From: Anaerohalosphaeraceae bacterium
GTDB taxonomy: Bacteria; Planctomycetota; Phycisphaerae; Sedimentisphaerales; Anaerohalosphaeraceae
DNA length: 64,000 nucleotides
Direction of reading: 5' to 3'
Assembly: GCA_035378985.1 (NCBI GenBank)
Contig: DAOSUR010000001.1
Location: 471,428-535,427 of the forward strand
The translations under genes were made by a program, and so were the position numbers. The notes under the pieces were generated by a model that saw only the letters and a program-made list of their open reading frames with translations, did no database searches and was not told the origin of the DNA. Each line of letters starts with the position of its first letter. The first letter of the stretch is position 1. Positions 52,438 to 62,408 of this stretch are shown in pieces.

Positions 52438-54243
52438 ATGGGCAATTTTTATCGAGATAATGACGACATTCAGTTCCTGATGAAGCATATTGATTTGGGC
52501 GAGCTGGCCCACTTTATGGAGCGGGGCTTTCGCTTTGCCGGCAAATTCGATACGGCTCCGGCGAATGCTCAGGAGGCCGTCACCAATTATGACCTCGTTC
52601 TGGACGCCCTCGGCCAGCTCAGCGCCGACTTTATCGCCCCCCGCAGCGAGGGAATCGACCGACAGGGAAGCACCCTGCTGGAAAACGGCACCGTCAAATA
52701 CGCCGACGGCATTGCCGAATCCCTCCAGGCCCTGGCCAAAGCCGATGTGATGGGATTTACGCTGCCGCACGAATACGGGGGACTGAATTTCCCCAGTCTG
52801 GTGTACTCGGCGGCCATCGAAATCGTCTCCCGGGCTGATGCATCCCTGATGAACCTGTTCGGTCTGCAGGGCATCGCCGAGACCATCAACTTCTTCGCAG
52901 ATGAAGAAATCAAACGGCAGTATCTGCCGCAGTTCGCCGCCGGCAAAGTGACCGGCGCTATGGTTCTAACCGAGCCCGATGCGGGTTCCGACCTGCAGGC
53001 CTGCAAACTGCGGGCCTTCCAGGATGCTCAGGGCAACTGGTACCTGCACGGAGTCAAGCGGTTTATCACCAACGGCTGCGGTGAAGTGCTGCTGGTGCTG
53101 GCCCGCTCCGAACCGGACCGCAGCGGCGGTCTGGGTCTGAGTCTGTTCCTCTGCGAACGAGGCCCCACCGTGCGGGTCCGCCGGCTGGAAGACAAGCTCG
53201 GCATTCACGGTTCGCCCACCTGCGAGCTGTTCTTTGACAATACGCCCTGCCGGCTCATCGGAGAACGCCAGCGCGGACTGGTTACGTATGTAATGAGCCT
53301 GATGAACGGCGCCCGCATCGGCATCGCCGCCCAGTCGATGGGCATTGCCGAGGCGGCCTACCGCATCGCCCGCGACTATGCCCACAGCCGCAAACAGTTC
53401 GGCGGCCCCATCGAAAAACTGCCCGCCGTGCGGGATATGGTCATCGACATGAAAACCCAGATTGAAGCAGGCCGCGCCTTGCTCTATGAAACCAGCCGCA
53501 TCGTAGACCACGAGGTCGGCCTGACCAAAATCAGCGAAGATCCGACCGAATCGCCCGAAGCCCAGAAAGAGGCCAAGCAGCAGCTGCGTACAATCAAGCG
53601 GGTGGCGGCCATGCTGACGCCGATGAGCAAATATTACTGCTCCGAGATGTGCAACCGCGTTACGTATGATACGATTCAGGTCCTCGGCGGAAGCGGGTAC
53701 ATGCGCGATTATGCCTGCGAACGGCTGGCCCGCGACGCCCGCATCACCACCATTTATGAAGGCACCAGCCAGCTGCAGATTGTTGCGGCGGTTCGCGGTG
53801 TGTGCGGCGGGGCCTGCGAAAAATATCTGGCCGAACTGGCGGCGATGCCCTATGCCGACTCTGTCAAGGACCTGCTGGCCCTGCTGGCCGAAGGCACACA
53901 GCAGCTGACAAAGGCCGTTGCTTTTGTCAAGGAAGCCGGCGTCGATTATATGGATTTGTTCGGCAGACAGCTGGTGGATATCGCCATCGCCCTCATCAAC
54001 GGCTATCTGCTGTGCGGACAGGCTTCCAGCCGCGTCCAGATGCAGGTGCCCATCGCCGATGATGCCTCCAACGGCTCCGGCAAAACCGTTCCGATGACCG
54101 AACGCAAGCGGATGCTGGCACGGCGATACATCACCCGCAATGCTCCTAAAATCCGCGCCTGGGCCGAAGAAGTCTGCTCCGGCGACAAATCCACGTTCAA
54201 AGAATACGAGGTTCTGGCCGGGCCGGTGCCTGAACTCGGATAG
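52438..54243 (+). CDS. Acyl-CoA dehydrogenase (long, with C-terminal extension)
   Basis: 601 aa. Flavin-binding MVLTEPDAGSDLQACKL near 180, RDYAHSRKQFGGPIEKLPAVRDMV near 310, GGSGYMRDYACERLARDARI near 420 and catalytic-base Glu in IYEGTSQLQ near 440. About 150 extra C-terminal helical residues resemble the VLCAD/ACAD9-like group. It oxidises an acyl-CoA and passes electrons to the EtfAB encoded directly upstream (36-bp gap). Chain length unknown. Confidence 0.92.
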   Translation: MGNFYRDNDDIQFLMKHIDLGELAHFMERGFRFAGKFDTAPANAQEAVTNYDLVLDALGQLSADFIAPRSEGIDRQGSTLLENGTVKYADGIAESLQALAKADVMGFTLPHEYGGLNFPSLVYSAAIEIVSRADASLMNLFGLQGIAETINFFADEEIKRQYLPQFAAGKVTGAMVLTEPDAGSDLQACKLRAFQDAQGNWYLHGVKRFITNGCGEVLLVLARSEPDRSGGLGLSLFLCERGPTVRVRRLEDKLGIHGSPTCELFFDNTPCRLIGERQRGLVTYVMSLMNGARIGIAAQSMGIAEAAYRIARDYAHSRKQFGGPIEKLPAVRDMVIDMKTQIEAGRALLYETSRIVDHEVGLTKISEDPTESPEAQKEAKQQLRTIKRVAAMLTPMSKYYCSEMCNRVTYDTIQVLGGSGYMRDYACERLARDARITTIYEGTSQLQIVAAVRGVCGGACEKYLAELAAMPYADSVKDLLALLAEGTQQLTKAVAFVKEAGVDYMDLFGRQLVDIAIALINGYLLCGQASSRVQMQVPIADDASNGSGKTVPMTERKRMLARRYITRNAPKIRAWAEEVCSGDKSTFKEYEVLAGPVPELG

Positions 54244-54301
54244 CAGCGCCAGGGCAGGACGGCAGGGCCGGCTGGAGTGTGAACAGGGAGAATACGGAAC
54301 G

Positions 54302-54985
54302 ATGCTCAGAGCCGTAATCTTTGACTTTGACGGCGTCATCGCCGACTCGGAGTTTCTGCATTATAAGGCCCTCAATCAGGTCTTCGAAAAATACGGCGTT
54401 TCCGTCCCCAAAGAAGTTCACTGGCAAAAATATCTCGGATACACAGACATTGAAAACATTCAGGCCGTCTCCGAAGACTACAGGATGAATCTGACGCCGG
54501 AGCAGATTCACCAGATGGCTCGTCAAAAGGCCGAGCTGTTCAAGCAGCTGGCACGGGAGGAAACTGCTATCCTCGACGGGGTGGAAACACTCATCGAAAA
54601 TCTAAAAGCACACAACATCCGACGAGCCGTCTGTTCGGGGGCGCTTCGGGAAGATATCGAACAAATGCTGGCCGGCAGCAGCCTGCTTCCTGCATTTGAA
54701 GTCATTGTGACGGCCGAAGATGTAAAGAAAGGCAAACCGGACCCCGAAGGATACCTGCTGGCCCTCAAGAAACTCAACCAAAGGCAATCCCAGCCGATTC
54801 AGCCCGGCGAATGTGTTGTCATTGAAGATTCTCATTGGGGGCTGGCCGCCGCCGCTGCCGCCGGAATGCATCGTGTCGCCGTTACCAATACCTATCCGGC
54901 CGAACAGCTTCAGGATAAAGCCGAACGGGTTGTCTCTTCTTTAGAAGAGCTGACCATCGACGACCTCCAGAATATATGCAAATAA
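54302..54985 (+). CDS. HAD-superfamily phosphatase (beta-phosphoglucomutase/Gph-like)
   Basis: 227 aa. FDFDGVIADSEFLHYKAL is HAD motif I with a small cap domain; CSGALREDIEQML motif II; KKGKPDPEGYLLAL motif III Lys; VVIEDSHWGLAAAAAAGM motif IV. It hydrolyses a phosphorylated small metabolite or isomerises a sugar phosphate. ATG 54302, with GGGAG 12 nt upstream, follows the dehydrogenase gene by 58 bp; longer frames would overlap it. Last gene of the operon. Confidence 0.9.
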   Translation: MLRAVIFDFDGVIADSEFLHYKALNQVFEKYGVSVPKEVHWQKYLGYTDIENIQAVSEDYRMNLTPEQIHQMARQKAELFKQLAREETAILDGVETLIENLKAHNIRRAVCSGALREDIEQMLAGSSLLPAFEVIVTAEDVKKGKPDPEGYLLALKKLNQRQSQPIQPGECVVIEDSHWGLAAAAAAGMHRVAVTNTYPAEQLQDKAERVVSSLEELTIDDLQNICK

Positions 54986-55108
54986 ATGTCCCCTTTATCT
55001 TTATTCTACAAATATTTGTTTTGGGCTATATTTCCTTTTTGCCAGGTGTCCCAAACGAAAATAACACAACTTATCACCATTAATAATAAGGACTTGGGAT
55101 ATCTTGAC

Positions 55109-55136
55109 TTGACTTTTCTTTCATCTTGACTATACT
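55109..55136 (+). promoter_or_regulatory. dnaG promoter
   Basis: TTGACT (55109-55114; an overlapping copy at 55104-55109), 16-bp spacer and TATACT (55131-55136). Transcription from here rules out a start codon before about 55143. Confidence 0.55.
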
Positions 55137-55266
55137 TATTTGTTCTCTTTTGGACGCCTTTTTCATTTCCGCTTCTCCGGAATTTAAAACTTTTTTAGGT
55201 AAGAAGCGGTTTTTTTTATCTCTATTAATAGAAAAGTTTTTTGGAAATTCGAAAGAACGAAAGCAT

Positions 55267-57060
55267 TTGGCTGGCTCTTTTGATTACAGTTTGATAAGCC
55301 GAATCCAGCAGGCCAACGACATTGTCGATGTGGTCTCCGAACACCTTCGCCTTGATAAGAAAGGCAAGGAACTGGTGGGGCTATGTCCATTTCATAGCGA
55401 CCATCGACCGAGTCTTTATGTGAGCCCTGCCAAACAGATTTTTAAATGCTTTGCCTGCGGGGCAGGCGGCGATGTCCTCAAATTTGTCCAGATGCGGGAA
55501 AATCTGACTTTCCCGCAGGCCGTTGAGCGGCTCGCCCAGCGGGCGGGGATTGCTTTGGATCCATCCTGGAAAAAGCAGCAATCCGCTGCGAATGAGCCCA
55601 GCACAGAATTCATCGCCAAAATGAATCGATGGGCGATGCAGGTTTGGCAGCAGAATCTCTGGCACCCGGAAAAAGGAGCTTCCGCTCGCCAATATCTGGA
55701 CCATCGGAAAATCTCGAAAGAATCCGCTCGGGAATGGAACCTCGGCCTGGCATTGGACAGCTGGGATGACCTGACGGCCAAGGCAGTCAATGCAAAAATA
55801 AAACCGGCTCTGCTTGTCTCTGCAGGCCTGTCAGTACCCAAAGACACCGGCGGTTTTTACGATAAGTTTCGTAATCGGCTGATGTTTCCAATTATGGATG
55901 TCAGTGGTCGCGTAATCGGCTTCGGCGGACGCACATTAGGGGATGACCCCGCCAAATACATGAACTCGCCGAGCACCCTTCTCTTTGACAAGAGCCGTTG
56001 CCTTTACGGGCTCTATCAGGCCCGCCACACGATTGTCGAAACCGGAACCGCTGTTGTCGTCGAGGGATACACCGATGTGATGATGGCTCATCAGCACGGC
56101 ATCCGAAACGTCGTTGCCACGCTCGGCACCAGTTTTACAGAAGGGCACGCCCACTTGCTCCGCCGGTTTGCCAAGCGAATCATTCTGCTGTTTGACAGCG
56201 ATACAGCCGGCCGAACCGCGGCCGAACGAGCACTGGAAATCTGCCTCTCCGAAAAAATCGATATCCGGATGGCCTTTGTCCCGGAAGGAAAGGACCCTTG
56301 CGATTATCTTCTTCAAAGCGGTGCAGATGCTTTCCGGAAAGTTCTGGACAATGCCCAAGATATTTTTGACTATTCCTGGCAGCGATTTCAGGAACAAATT
56401 GAGCAAAGCGACACGCTGGCGGACCGCGCCGAGGCCGCCCGAACGTTTCTTCAGCATGTCGCCGCCGGTATTACCGCTGGAAAAATTGACAGTGTGTCTC
56501 GGACGCTGCTGTTGAGCCGGCTGAGCACACTTCTAAATCTTTCGGTCAGCCGCATCGAAGCCGAATTGAGAAAAATCATCAAAAAAAATGAAATTTCAAA
56601 ACCGGATGAACCGAAAAAACCCTCTTCCGTTCATTATATTATAGAGGCACAGAGGGAGGTCCTTCGGGCCCTTCTGAATGAGCCGGGCCTGATGGCCGAA
56701 GAGGAGGGAAAAATTCAATCGGATCTCTTTACAGAACCGATACTTAAAGAAATTGCCGATGTGCTTTTAGCCAACTTGAACGAGGGGCTGGAGCCGACAA
56801 TCGCCCAATTGTGCGGGCGGTTTGAATCGCCTCAGACAGCTCAGATGGTTGTGCAGCTGTACGAAGAGGGGCAGCAGACCGGCAATTTCCGACCGCGGCT
56901 TCACCTGGCCCTGGAGGTTCTGCGGGAAGACCTGCGGAATCGGGTAAAAGAAACCATTAAACCGGCCGCCGCGGGGCAAGATGACAAGGCCCTTCGAAAA
57001 TTTGACGAATTGTTGCGAACCCAGAAAGGTAACCCGCGTTCCGGTTATTTGAAACTCTAA
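55267..57060 (+). CDS. dnaG: DNA primase
   Basis: 597 aa from TTG 55267 ([20 protein letters not shown]), which gives the normal DnaG N-terminus; the open frame reaches 55126, inside the promoter. CHC2 zinc finger with CPFH and CFACG, RNAP-basal core, TOPRIM motifs [15 protein letters not shown] (about 264) and [15 protein letters not shown] (about 310), and a C-terminal helicase-binding region (about 440-597). It makes RNA primers for replication. The SD is weak and the TTG start is a best guess. Followed by rpoD, as in the macromolecular synthesis operon, without rpsU. Confidence 0.94.
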   Translation: MAGSFDYSLISRIQQANDIVDVVSEHLRLDKKGKELVGLCPFHSDHRPSLYVSPAKQIFKCFACGAGGDVLKFVQMRENLTFPQAVERLAQRAGIALDPSWKKQQSAANEPSTEFIAKMNRWAMQVWQQNLWHPEKGASARQYLDHRKISKESAREWNLGLALDSWDDLTAKAVNAKIKPALLVSAGLSVPKDTGGFYDKFRNRLMFPIMDVSGRVIGFGGRTLGDDPAKYMNSPSTLLFDKSRCLYGLYQARHTIVETGTAVVVEGYTDVMMAHQHGIRNVVATLGTSFTEGHAHLLRRFAKRIILLFDSDTAGRTAAERALEICLSEKIDIRMAFVPEGKDPCDYLLQSGADAFRKVLDNAQDIFDYSWQRFQEQIEQSDTLADRAEAARTFLQHVAAGITAGKIDSVSRTLLLSRLSTLLNLSVSRIEAELRKIIKKNEISKPDEPKKPSSVHYIIEAQREVLRALLNEPGLMAEEEGKIQSDLFTEPILKEIADVLLANLNEGLEPTIAQLCGRFESPQTAQMVVQLYEEGQQTGNFRPRLHLALEVLREDLRNRVKETIKPAAAGQDDKALRKFDELLRTQKGNPRSGYLKL

Positions 57061-57107
57061 AACAGACCCTGCCGGACACCGGAGACAGAAAGAAGAACAG
57101 GAGTTCC

Positions 57108-59027
57108 ATGCAGCCAAAAAAATACAGACACGACGAGAACCCGGATGAGATTTTCGACCTGACGGATGATTTCGGGGATGAAGACCCCGAAATCGACGAG
57201 GCGCTCGATGCGATTCCGGACACAGAAGAGGACCTGGACGAAGGAGACGTCGAAGCACCGCTGGACGAGGCGGAGCCGACGCCGCCGTCCATGCCGATTC
57301 CGCAGGGAGACGGACGGGAAAGCGACCAGCCCGACCGCATCCGGCTCATCGAAGAGCGTATCGCCGCCATCATCCGCAAAGGCAAGGAAAAGGGGTATTT
57401 AACCTACGAAGAAATCAACGATGACCTGCCCGATGAGATTATCAGTCCGGCGCGGCTGGATAATCTCCTGATGACGCTCGACGAAGCCGGTGTGCAGCTC
57501 ATCGATGAAACAGACCTGCCGCGTCATCGAAAAGAAGCCCGGGAAGAAATCGACGAAGAATTCACCAAAGAGGCGGAAATCGAAGAAGACCTCCTTCTGG
57601 AGGAACACCTCGAGGAAGCAGAGGGCCGGCGCATTGATGACCCGGTTCGGATGTATCTGACCCAGATGGGTGAAATTCCGCTGCTGACGCGGGAGGAGGA
57701 AATCAGTCTGGCCCGCAAAATCGAGTTCACACGGCTGGCCTTCCGCTGCAAGGTTCTGGAGTGCGATTACTGCGCCCGGCACGCGGTTGAAATCCTCCAG
57801 CAGGTGGACGATGGTTCGCTTCCCTTCGATCGAACGATGAAAATGGGCAGCGGCGAATCCGAAGTCCGCGCCTTCGTGAAAAACCGGATGCCTCAGAACC
57901 TCGACACCGTCACAAAACTGCTCAACCGCAACCAGGAGCTTTTTGCCGCCTCGATGGCATGTTCGTCCCTCGACGAGGCCAAAAAATACATCCGGCAGAT
58001 TCACCGCAACCGCCGCAAGATTGCTACACTGCTGGAGGAATTGTCGCTGCGGACCAGCCGCATCCAGCCGATGATGAAAAAACTGGAGGGCATCCATTCC
58101 AAGATGCTCCAGCTGCAGGCCGCCATCGAAGCCGGCCCCAATCGCGACCACAGCGAAGAAGATATCCGCGCAATGAAGCAGGAGCTGCAGGGGCTGCAGG
58201 AACTTGTGCTGGAAACGCCGCGTCAGCTGTCCAAGCGGCTGCGGGCCATCCGGGCGGTCTTCTCGCAGTACGAAGACGCCAAGCGGCGGCTGGCCGGCGG
58301 CAACCTGCGTCTGGTGGTCTCCATCGCCAAAAAATACCGCAATCGGGGTTTAAGCTTCCTGGACATCATTCAGGAAGGCAACACCGGTCTGATGCGGGCT
58401 GTGGACAAATACGAGTATCGGCGCGGCTATAAGTTCAGCACCTACGCCACCTGGTGGATTCGTCAGGCCATCACCCGCGCCATCGCCGACCATGCCCGCA
58501 CCATCCGCATCCCCGTGCATATGATTGAGACGATGAGTAAACTGCGCACCATCAGCAAGAATCTGATGCAGAAGCTCGGACGGGAACCCACCATCGAAGA
58601 GATCGCCGCCGAAGCCAATATGTCCATCGCCGAGACACGCCGCGTGATGAAAATCAGCAAGCATCCGTTCAGCCTCGATCGGCCCATCGGCGAAAGCGAA
58701 GACAGCTACTTCGGCGACTTCATCGAAGACGAAAGCGTTGAATCGCCGGTCCAGTCCGCTGCACAGGAAATGCTCAAGGAACGAATTGACGAGGTCCTCA
58801 AAACCCTCACGTACCGCGAGCGGGAAATTATCAAACTCCGCTACGGCATCGGAGACGGCTATACCTATACCCTCGAAGAGGTCGGGCGAATTTTTAAGGT
58901 GACCCGCGAGCGAGTCCGGCAGGTGGAAGCCAAGGCCATTCGGAAACTTCAGCATCCGGTCCGCTCCAGACGGCTGGAAGGATTTCTGGACGGCAAACCC
59001 ACCCTGCCGCCGGACCCATCCGTCTGA
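57108..59027 (+). CDS. rpoD: Housekeeping RNA polymerase sigma factor RpoD
   Basis: 639 aa. A very acidic ~75-residue N-terminal extension precedes region 1.1 ([18 protein letters not shown] near 95), region 1.2 ([20 protein letters not shown] near 180), a non-conserved helical insert, region 2 ([40 protein letters not shown] near 435), region 3 and region 4 ([37 protein letters not shown]). It directs vegetative transcription, matching the TTGACA/TATAAT-like promoters seen in the window. GGAG precedes ATG 57108; 47 bp after dnaG. Confidence 0.97.
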   Translation: MQPKKYRHDENPDEIFDLTDDFGDEDPEIDEALDAIPDTEEDLDEGDVEAPLDEAEPTPPSMPIPQGDGRESDQPDRIRLIEERIAAIIRKGKEKGYLTYEEINDDLPDEIISPARLDNLLMTLDEAGVQLIDETDLPRHRKEAREEIDEEFTKEAEIEEDLLLEEHLEEAEGRRIDDPVRMYLTQMGEIPLLTREEEISLARKIEFTRLAFRCKVLECDYCARHAVEILQQVDDGSLPFDRTMKMGSGESEVRAFVKNRMPQNLDTVTKLLNRNQELFAASMACSSLDEAKKYIRQIHRNRRKIATLLEELSLRTSRIQPMMKKLEGIHSKMLQLQAAIEAGPNRDHSEEDIRAMKQELQGLQELVLETPRQLSKRLRAIRAVFSQYEDAKRRLAGGNLRLVVSIAKKYRNRGLSFLDIIQEGNTGLMRAVDKYEYRRGYKFSTYATWWIRQAITRAIADHARTIRIPVHMIETMSKLRTISKNLMQKLGREPTIEEIAAEANMSIAETRRVMKISKHPFSLDRPIGESEDSYFGDFIEDESVESPVQSAAQEMLKERIDEVLKTLTYREREIIKLRYGIGDGYTYTLEEVGRIFKVTRERVRQVEAKAIRKLQHPVRSRRLEGFLDGKPTLPPDPSV

Positions 59028-59083
59028 GCCGGCCCGGGACCTGCGGCCCCTATCCCCGGATTGTGTATTTCCCCGGAAAAACT

Positions 59084-61318
59084 ATGCAAAACAAAAAGCG
59101 GCTCGCATTAATGTGTCAAGCCCTGCTGCCGGCAGCAGTTCTAATCGGATTTGCTGCCGCGGAGACGGCAAACGACTGCAATTGTCCGTCCCACCGGGCC
59201 GCCGAGCCGTTCTCCCTTCAGCAGGCCGAACGGACTCTTCTGCTGGGCTATGTGGACAAAGGCGAATTTGATGCCGCCCTGTCGCTCCTCGAGCGGTCTG
59301 TCCGGCGGGAGGACGACTTTCACCGGAACCTGCGTTCGCTTCTGCTCCGATACAAAACGTTTCAGGAGGAATGGAGGCGGCAGAATCAGCAGGCCCTCGA
59401 AAAGCTGCACCAGAGAATCGCACAGCTCCGGAACGATCCCAATCAGGTTTCGGCAAAGCCGGAGGAAATCCTTTCTCTGCTGATTCAGAGCCGAAAAGAC
59501 CATCCGAACAGGGCCGTTTTTCTGTCGGACCCGCTTGTCGTTTCGCTGACCGAACAAATTCGCCGAAATATCCGCCGCTGGCAGTCGCAGGGGGAATATG
59601 AAAAGGCCTGGCGGGCCGGTCTTTGGGTGCTTCTGGCCGCCGACCCGAACAATCCGGCTCTGCAGCAGGAAAAAACCGACCTGCTGTCCAAAATCGGCAT
59701 TGAGAAAAAACTCACAGCCCCCCTTTGTCCGGGCCAGAACGACCCTTATGCATCCGTTCAGGCCGAAATTTTCTTTGAAGCCCTCCGTCGGCTCGACCAA
59801 AAATATTTCATCCCCCTGAACCATTCAGTCCTGAAACGTCGTGCCCTCACCTGCGCCGGGCACATCGGAGAAGTGCTCGCCTGCGGACGAAAAGACTTTC
59901 TTTATACTGCAGACCCGAACGCACTGACCGCCTGGAACCAGCGGCTGAAAAATCTGCAGGAATCGGCGGCTTCAGCCCCGCAGGCCCAAACAGATTTTCC
60001 GGCCCTTCTCGAACAAATCTGCCTTCTCCTGGACCTGAACCGCTCGACCCTTCGCCTGCCGGAAGGTCTGGTCGTGCAGCTGCTCGCTGAGGCCATGCTG
60101 GAGGAGCTGGACCCTTATACCGAAATTGTCTGGCCGTCTCGAAGCGAAGAGTTCGATAAGCAGATGAGCGGAGAGTTCGCCGGCGTAGGCATTCGGATTG
60201 CCCGTCAGGACAACCGGCTGACCATTATCGAAATCGTTCCTGATTCTCCTGCGGAAGAATCCGGACTGCTTCAGGTCGGTGATTCCATCCTCGCAATTGA
60301 CGGAAACCCCACGGAAAATCTGACCCTGGACTGTGCGGTTCGTCTGATTTCCGGTCCGGCGGACACCCCCGTTACCCTGACCCTCCGGCGGCATGAGGAA
60401 GAACAGACTGTCACGCTCCTTCGCCGAAAAATCATCCTGCCCTCCCTGCACGGCAATACATCGCCGCTGGAGCCGCCCCTGAAAACCAACGGCGGGCTGC
60501 GTGCCTATCAGATTGACGCCGACCCCGGAATCGCCTGCATTCGGCTGAGCAGTTTCCGAAAAGACACAGCCCAGACGCTGCGGCAAATTCTCGAAAACCT
60601 TCAGGCCCGCGGTCTGCGAGGTCTGATTTTGGACCTTCGCTCCAACAGCGGGGGACTGCTCGACACCGCAGTCGCTGCGGCAGACTTGTTCCTCGAAAAC
60701 GGCACCCTGGTCAAACTCTGCACGCGGGAAGGAATCGAACAGGAAATCACCGCCTCCGAAGACGCTGTACTTCGCGGCGTTCCGATGGTTGTTCTGGTCG
60801 ATGAAGGCACCGCCAGCGGGGCGGAAATCCTGGCCGGCGCCCTGGCTTCTCCGCATGCCCCCCGCGCCATTCTGGTCGGAACCCGCACTTACGGCAAAGG
60901 CACGGTTCAGGAGGTTGAATCCCTTCCCAACGGCTGCCGGCTCAAATACACTCGCGGCATCTATCAGCTGTCCAACAGCCGGGAAGTTCCCAATCGCTAT
61001 CAGCGGCTCAAACAGAACCGAACCGACTGGGGCCTGCTGCCGGATGTCCTTGTGGAAACCGGCGAACCGCAGCTGGAAAAGGCCCGCCAGGCACGCCGCA
61101 ATCTCGAAAAATTCTTCCGCGAAACCCAAGATAAAAATCCTTCGCAGATGCAGCAGGACCTTTTGCCGCTGCTGGAGGCGCTCGTAAGCTGCGACCCGCC
61201 GCTGGCCGCCGGTCTGACTATCGTCAAAGCCAAAATCTTGGCCGCTGAATTTCCTCTTCTATCCCCGCCGGACCCGAATGTACCTGTGTCCGCTTCCGCC
61301 GCCGACCCGAATCTGTGA
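59084..61318 (+). CDS. S41 carboxyl-terminal processing protease
   Basis: 744 aa. Signal peptide (about 1-28), a helical TPR-like region (about 50-240), PDZ domain (GEFAGVGIRIARQDNRLTII...GLLQVGDSILAIDG, about 365-450) and S41 catalytic domain: LDLRSNSGGLLDTAV near 525, nucleophile Ser in DEGTASGAEILAG near 578, base Lys in TYGKGTVQEVE near 605. It cleaves proteins near the C-terminus in the periplasm. The start is ATG 59084 or GTG 59063; both lack strong SDs. Larger than E. coli Prc (about 680 aa), with its own N-terminal region. Confidence 0.92.
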   Translation: MQNKKRLALMCQALLPAAVLIGFAAAETANDCNCPSHRAAEPFSLQQAERTLLLGYVDKGEFDAALSLLERSVRREDDFHRNLRSLLLRYKTFQEEWRRQNQQALEKLHQRIAQLRNDPNQVSAKPEEILSLLIQSRKDHPNRAVFLSDPLVVSLTEQIRRNIRRWQSQGEYEKAWRAGLWVLLAADPNNPALQQEKTDLLSKIGIEKKLTAPLCPGQNDPYASVQAEIFFEALRRLDQKYFIPLNHSVLKRRALTCAGHIGEVLACGRKDFLYTADPNALTAWNQRLKNLQESAASAPQAQTDFPALLEQICLLLDLNRSTLRLPEGLVVQLLAEAMLEELDPYTEIVWPSRSEEFDKQMSGEFAGVGIRIARQDNRLTIIEIVPDSPAEESGLLQVGDSILAIDGNPTENLTLDCAVRLISGPADTPVTLTLRRHEEEQTVTLLRRKIILPSLHGNTSPLEPPLKTNGGLRAYQIDADPGIACIRLSSFRKDTAQTLRQILENLQARGLRGLILDLRSNSGGLLDTAVAAADLFLENGTLVKLCTREGIEQEITASEDAVLRGVPMVVLVDEGTASGAEILAGALASPHAPRAILVGTRTYGKGTVQEVESLPNGCRLKYTRGIYQLSNSREVPNRYQRLKQNRTDWGLLPDVLVETGEPQLEKARQARRNLEKFFRETQDKNPSQMQQDLLPLLEALVSCDPPLAAGLTIVKAKILAAEFPLLSPPDPNVPVSASAADPNL

Positions 61319-61375
61319 AACATTCCGAGGTTCGGGGCGTAGAAGACAGAGACAATAAAAACGAGAAATCGCCCT

Positions 61376-62398
61376 ATGACGGATTTTATACAGGCATTTT
61401 GGTCCACACTGGCCCAGATGTCTCCCTATCTGCTGTTCGGTTTTTTCGCAGCAGGTTTGCTGAGCATCTGGGTTTCGCCCGCCCTGGTGGAGCGGCATCT
61501 GGGCGGACGGGGGTTCGGCGCGGTCGTCAAGGCCTCGCTGTTCGGCGTTCCCCTGCCGCTGTGCTCCTGCGGCGTGATTCCCGTCACGATGTCGCTGTAC
61601 AAACACGGCGCCGGGCGAGGGGCGGCCGTGTCGTTTCTCTTGTCAACTCCCCAAACCGGCATCGACAGCATCTTCGTGACCTATTCTCTGCTGGGCCCCT
61701 TTTTTGCCGTTCTGCGTCCCATCGCCGCGTTTCTGACCGGCCTGTTCGGCGGCGGACTGGTCAATTGGCTTGACCCATCCGACAGCGGCGCTGCAGAGCC
61801 CGCCAAATCCTGCACGGATGACTGCTGCTCCAAAAATGAAAAAAAACCGCCCAAATGGGAACGGATGCTTCGCCACGGCTTTGTGACCCTGCCGACCGAC
61901 ATCGGCCTTCCGATGCTCATCGGTCTGTGCATCGCGGCCGCCATTTCTGTCTGGGTGCCGGATGACCTGTTCGCCGTTCGTCTGGCCGCCGGCAGCAATC
62001 TGCTGGCGATGTTTGTGATGATGCTCGTCGGCATTCCGATTTATGTCTGCGCCACCGCCTCTGTGCCGATTGCCGCCGCCCTGATTGCCAAAGGTCTTTC
62101 GCCCGGCGCGGCGCTGGTCTTCTTAATGACCGGCCCGGCCACCAACGCCGCAGGACTGTCCACGCTCTGGGGCGTTCTCGGCCCTCGCTCCGCCTTGTTG
62201 TTTCTGTTTTCAACCGCCTTTTGTGCGCTGGCAAGCGGGCTGATTGTCGATGCCTTCCTGCCCCGCCAGAAAGCCGTTGAAATGATGCACCACCACAGCA
62301 TCGCCCTGCCGGACTGGGTCGGCCATCTGTCCGCCCTCATCCTGCTGACCCTGCTGCTGTTCGGAATCGCCCGCAAATGCGCCCGAAAGGCCGAATAA
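61376..62398 (+). CDS. SO_0444/YraQ-type permease (putative Cu/Zn efflux)
   Basis: 340 aa with about 8-9 TM helices and the COG0701 signatures GVPLPLCSCGVIPVTMSLYKHG near 60, AAVSFLLSTPQTGIDSI near 85 and LVFLMTGPATNAAGLSTLWG near 245. A central loop has DDCCSKNEKK, matching the Cys-rich segment of the SO_0444 family, which is linked to copper/zinc efflux. It lies 57 bp after the protease gene and is convergent with uvrC. Function is from family knowledge. Confidence 0.88.
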   Translation: MTDFIQAFWSTLAQMSPYLLFGFFAAGLLSIWVSPALVERHLGGRGFGAVVKASLFGVPLPLCSCGVIPVTMSLYKHGAGRGAAVSFLLSTPQTGIDSIFVTYSLLGPFFAVLRPIAAFLTGLFGGGLVNWLDPSDSGAAEPAKSCTDDCCSKNEKKPPKWERMLRHGFVTLPTDIGLPMLIGLCIAAAISVWVPDDLFAVRLAAGSNLLAMFVMMLVGIPIYVCATASVPIAAALIAKGLSPGAALVFLMTGPATNAAGLSTLWGVLGPRSALLFLFSTAFCALASGLIVDAFLPRQKAVEMMHHHSIALPDWVGHLSALILLTLLLFGIARKCARKAE

Positions 62399-62408
62399 AC
62401 CCGCCGGA

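Noticed and set aside
55126..55266. Extended DnaG N-terminus
   Set aside because: It overlaps the -10 of the likely promoter and has no match to primase N-termini.
62399..62408. Frameshift hiding the HhH end of uvrC
   Set aside because: Only 10 bp separate its stop from the convergent permease coding sequence, leaving no space for the domain.
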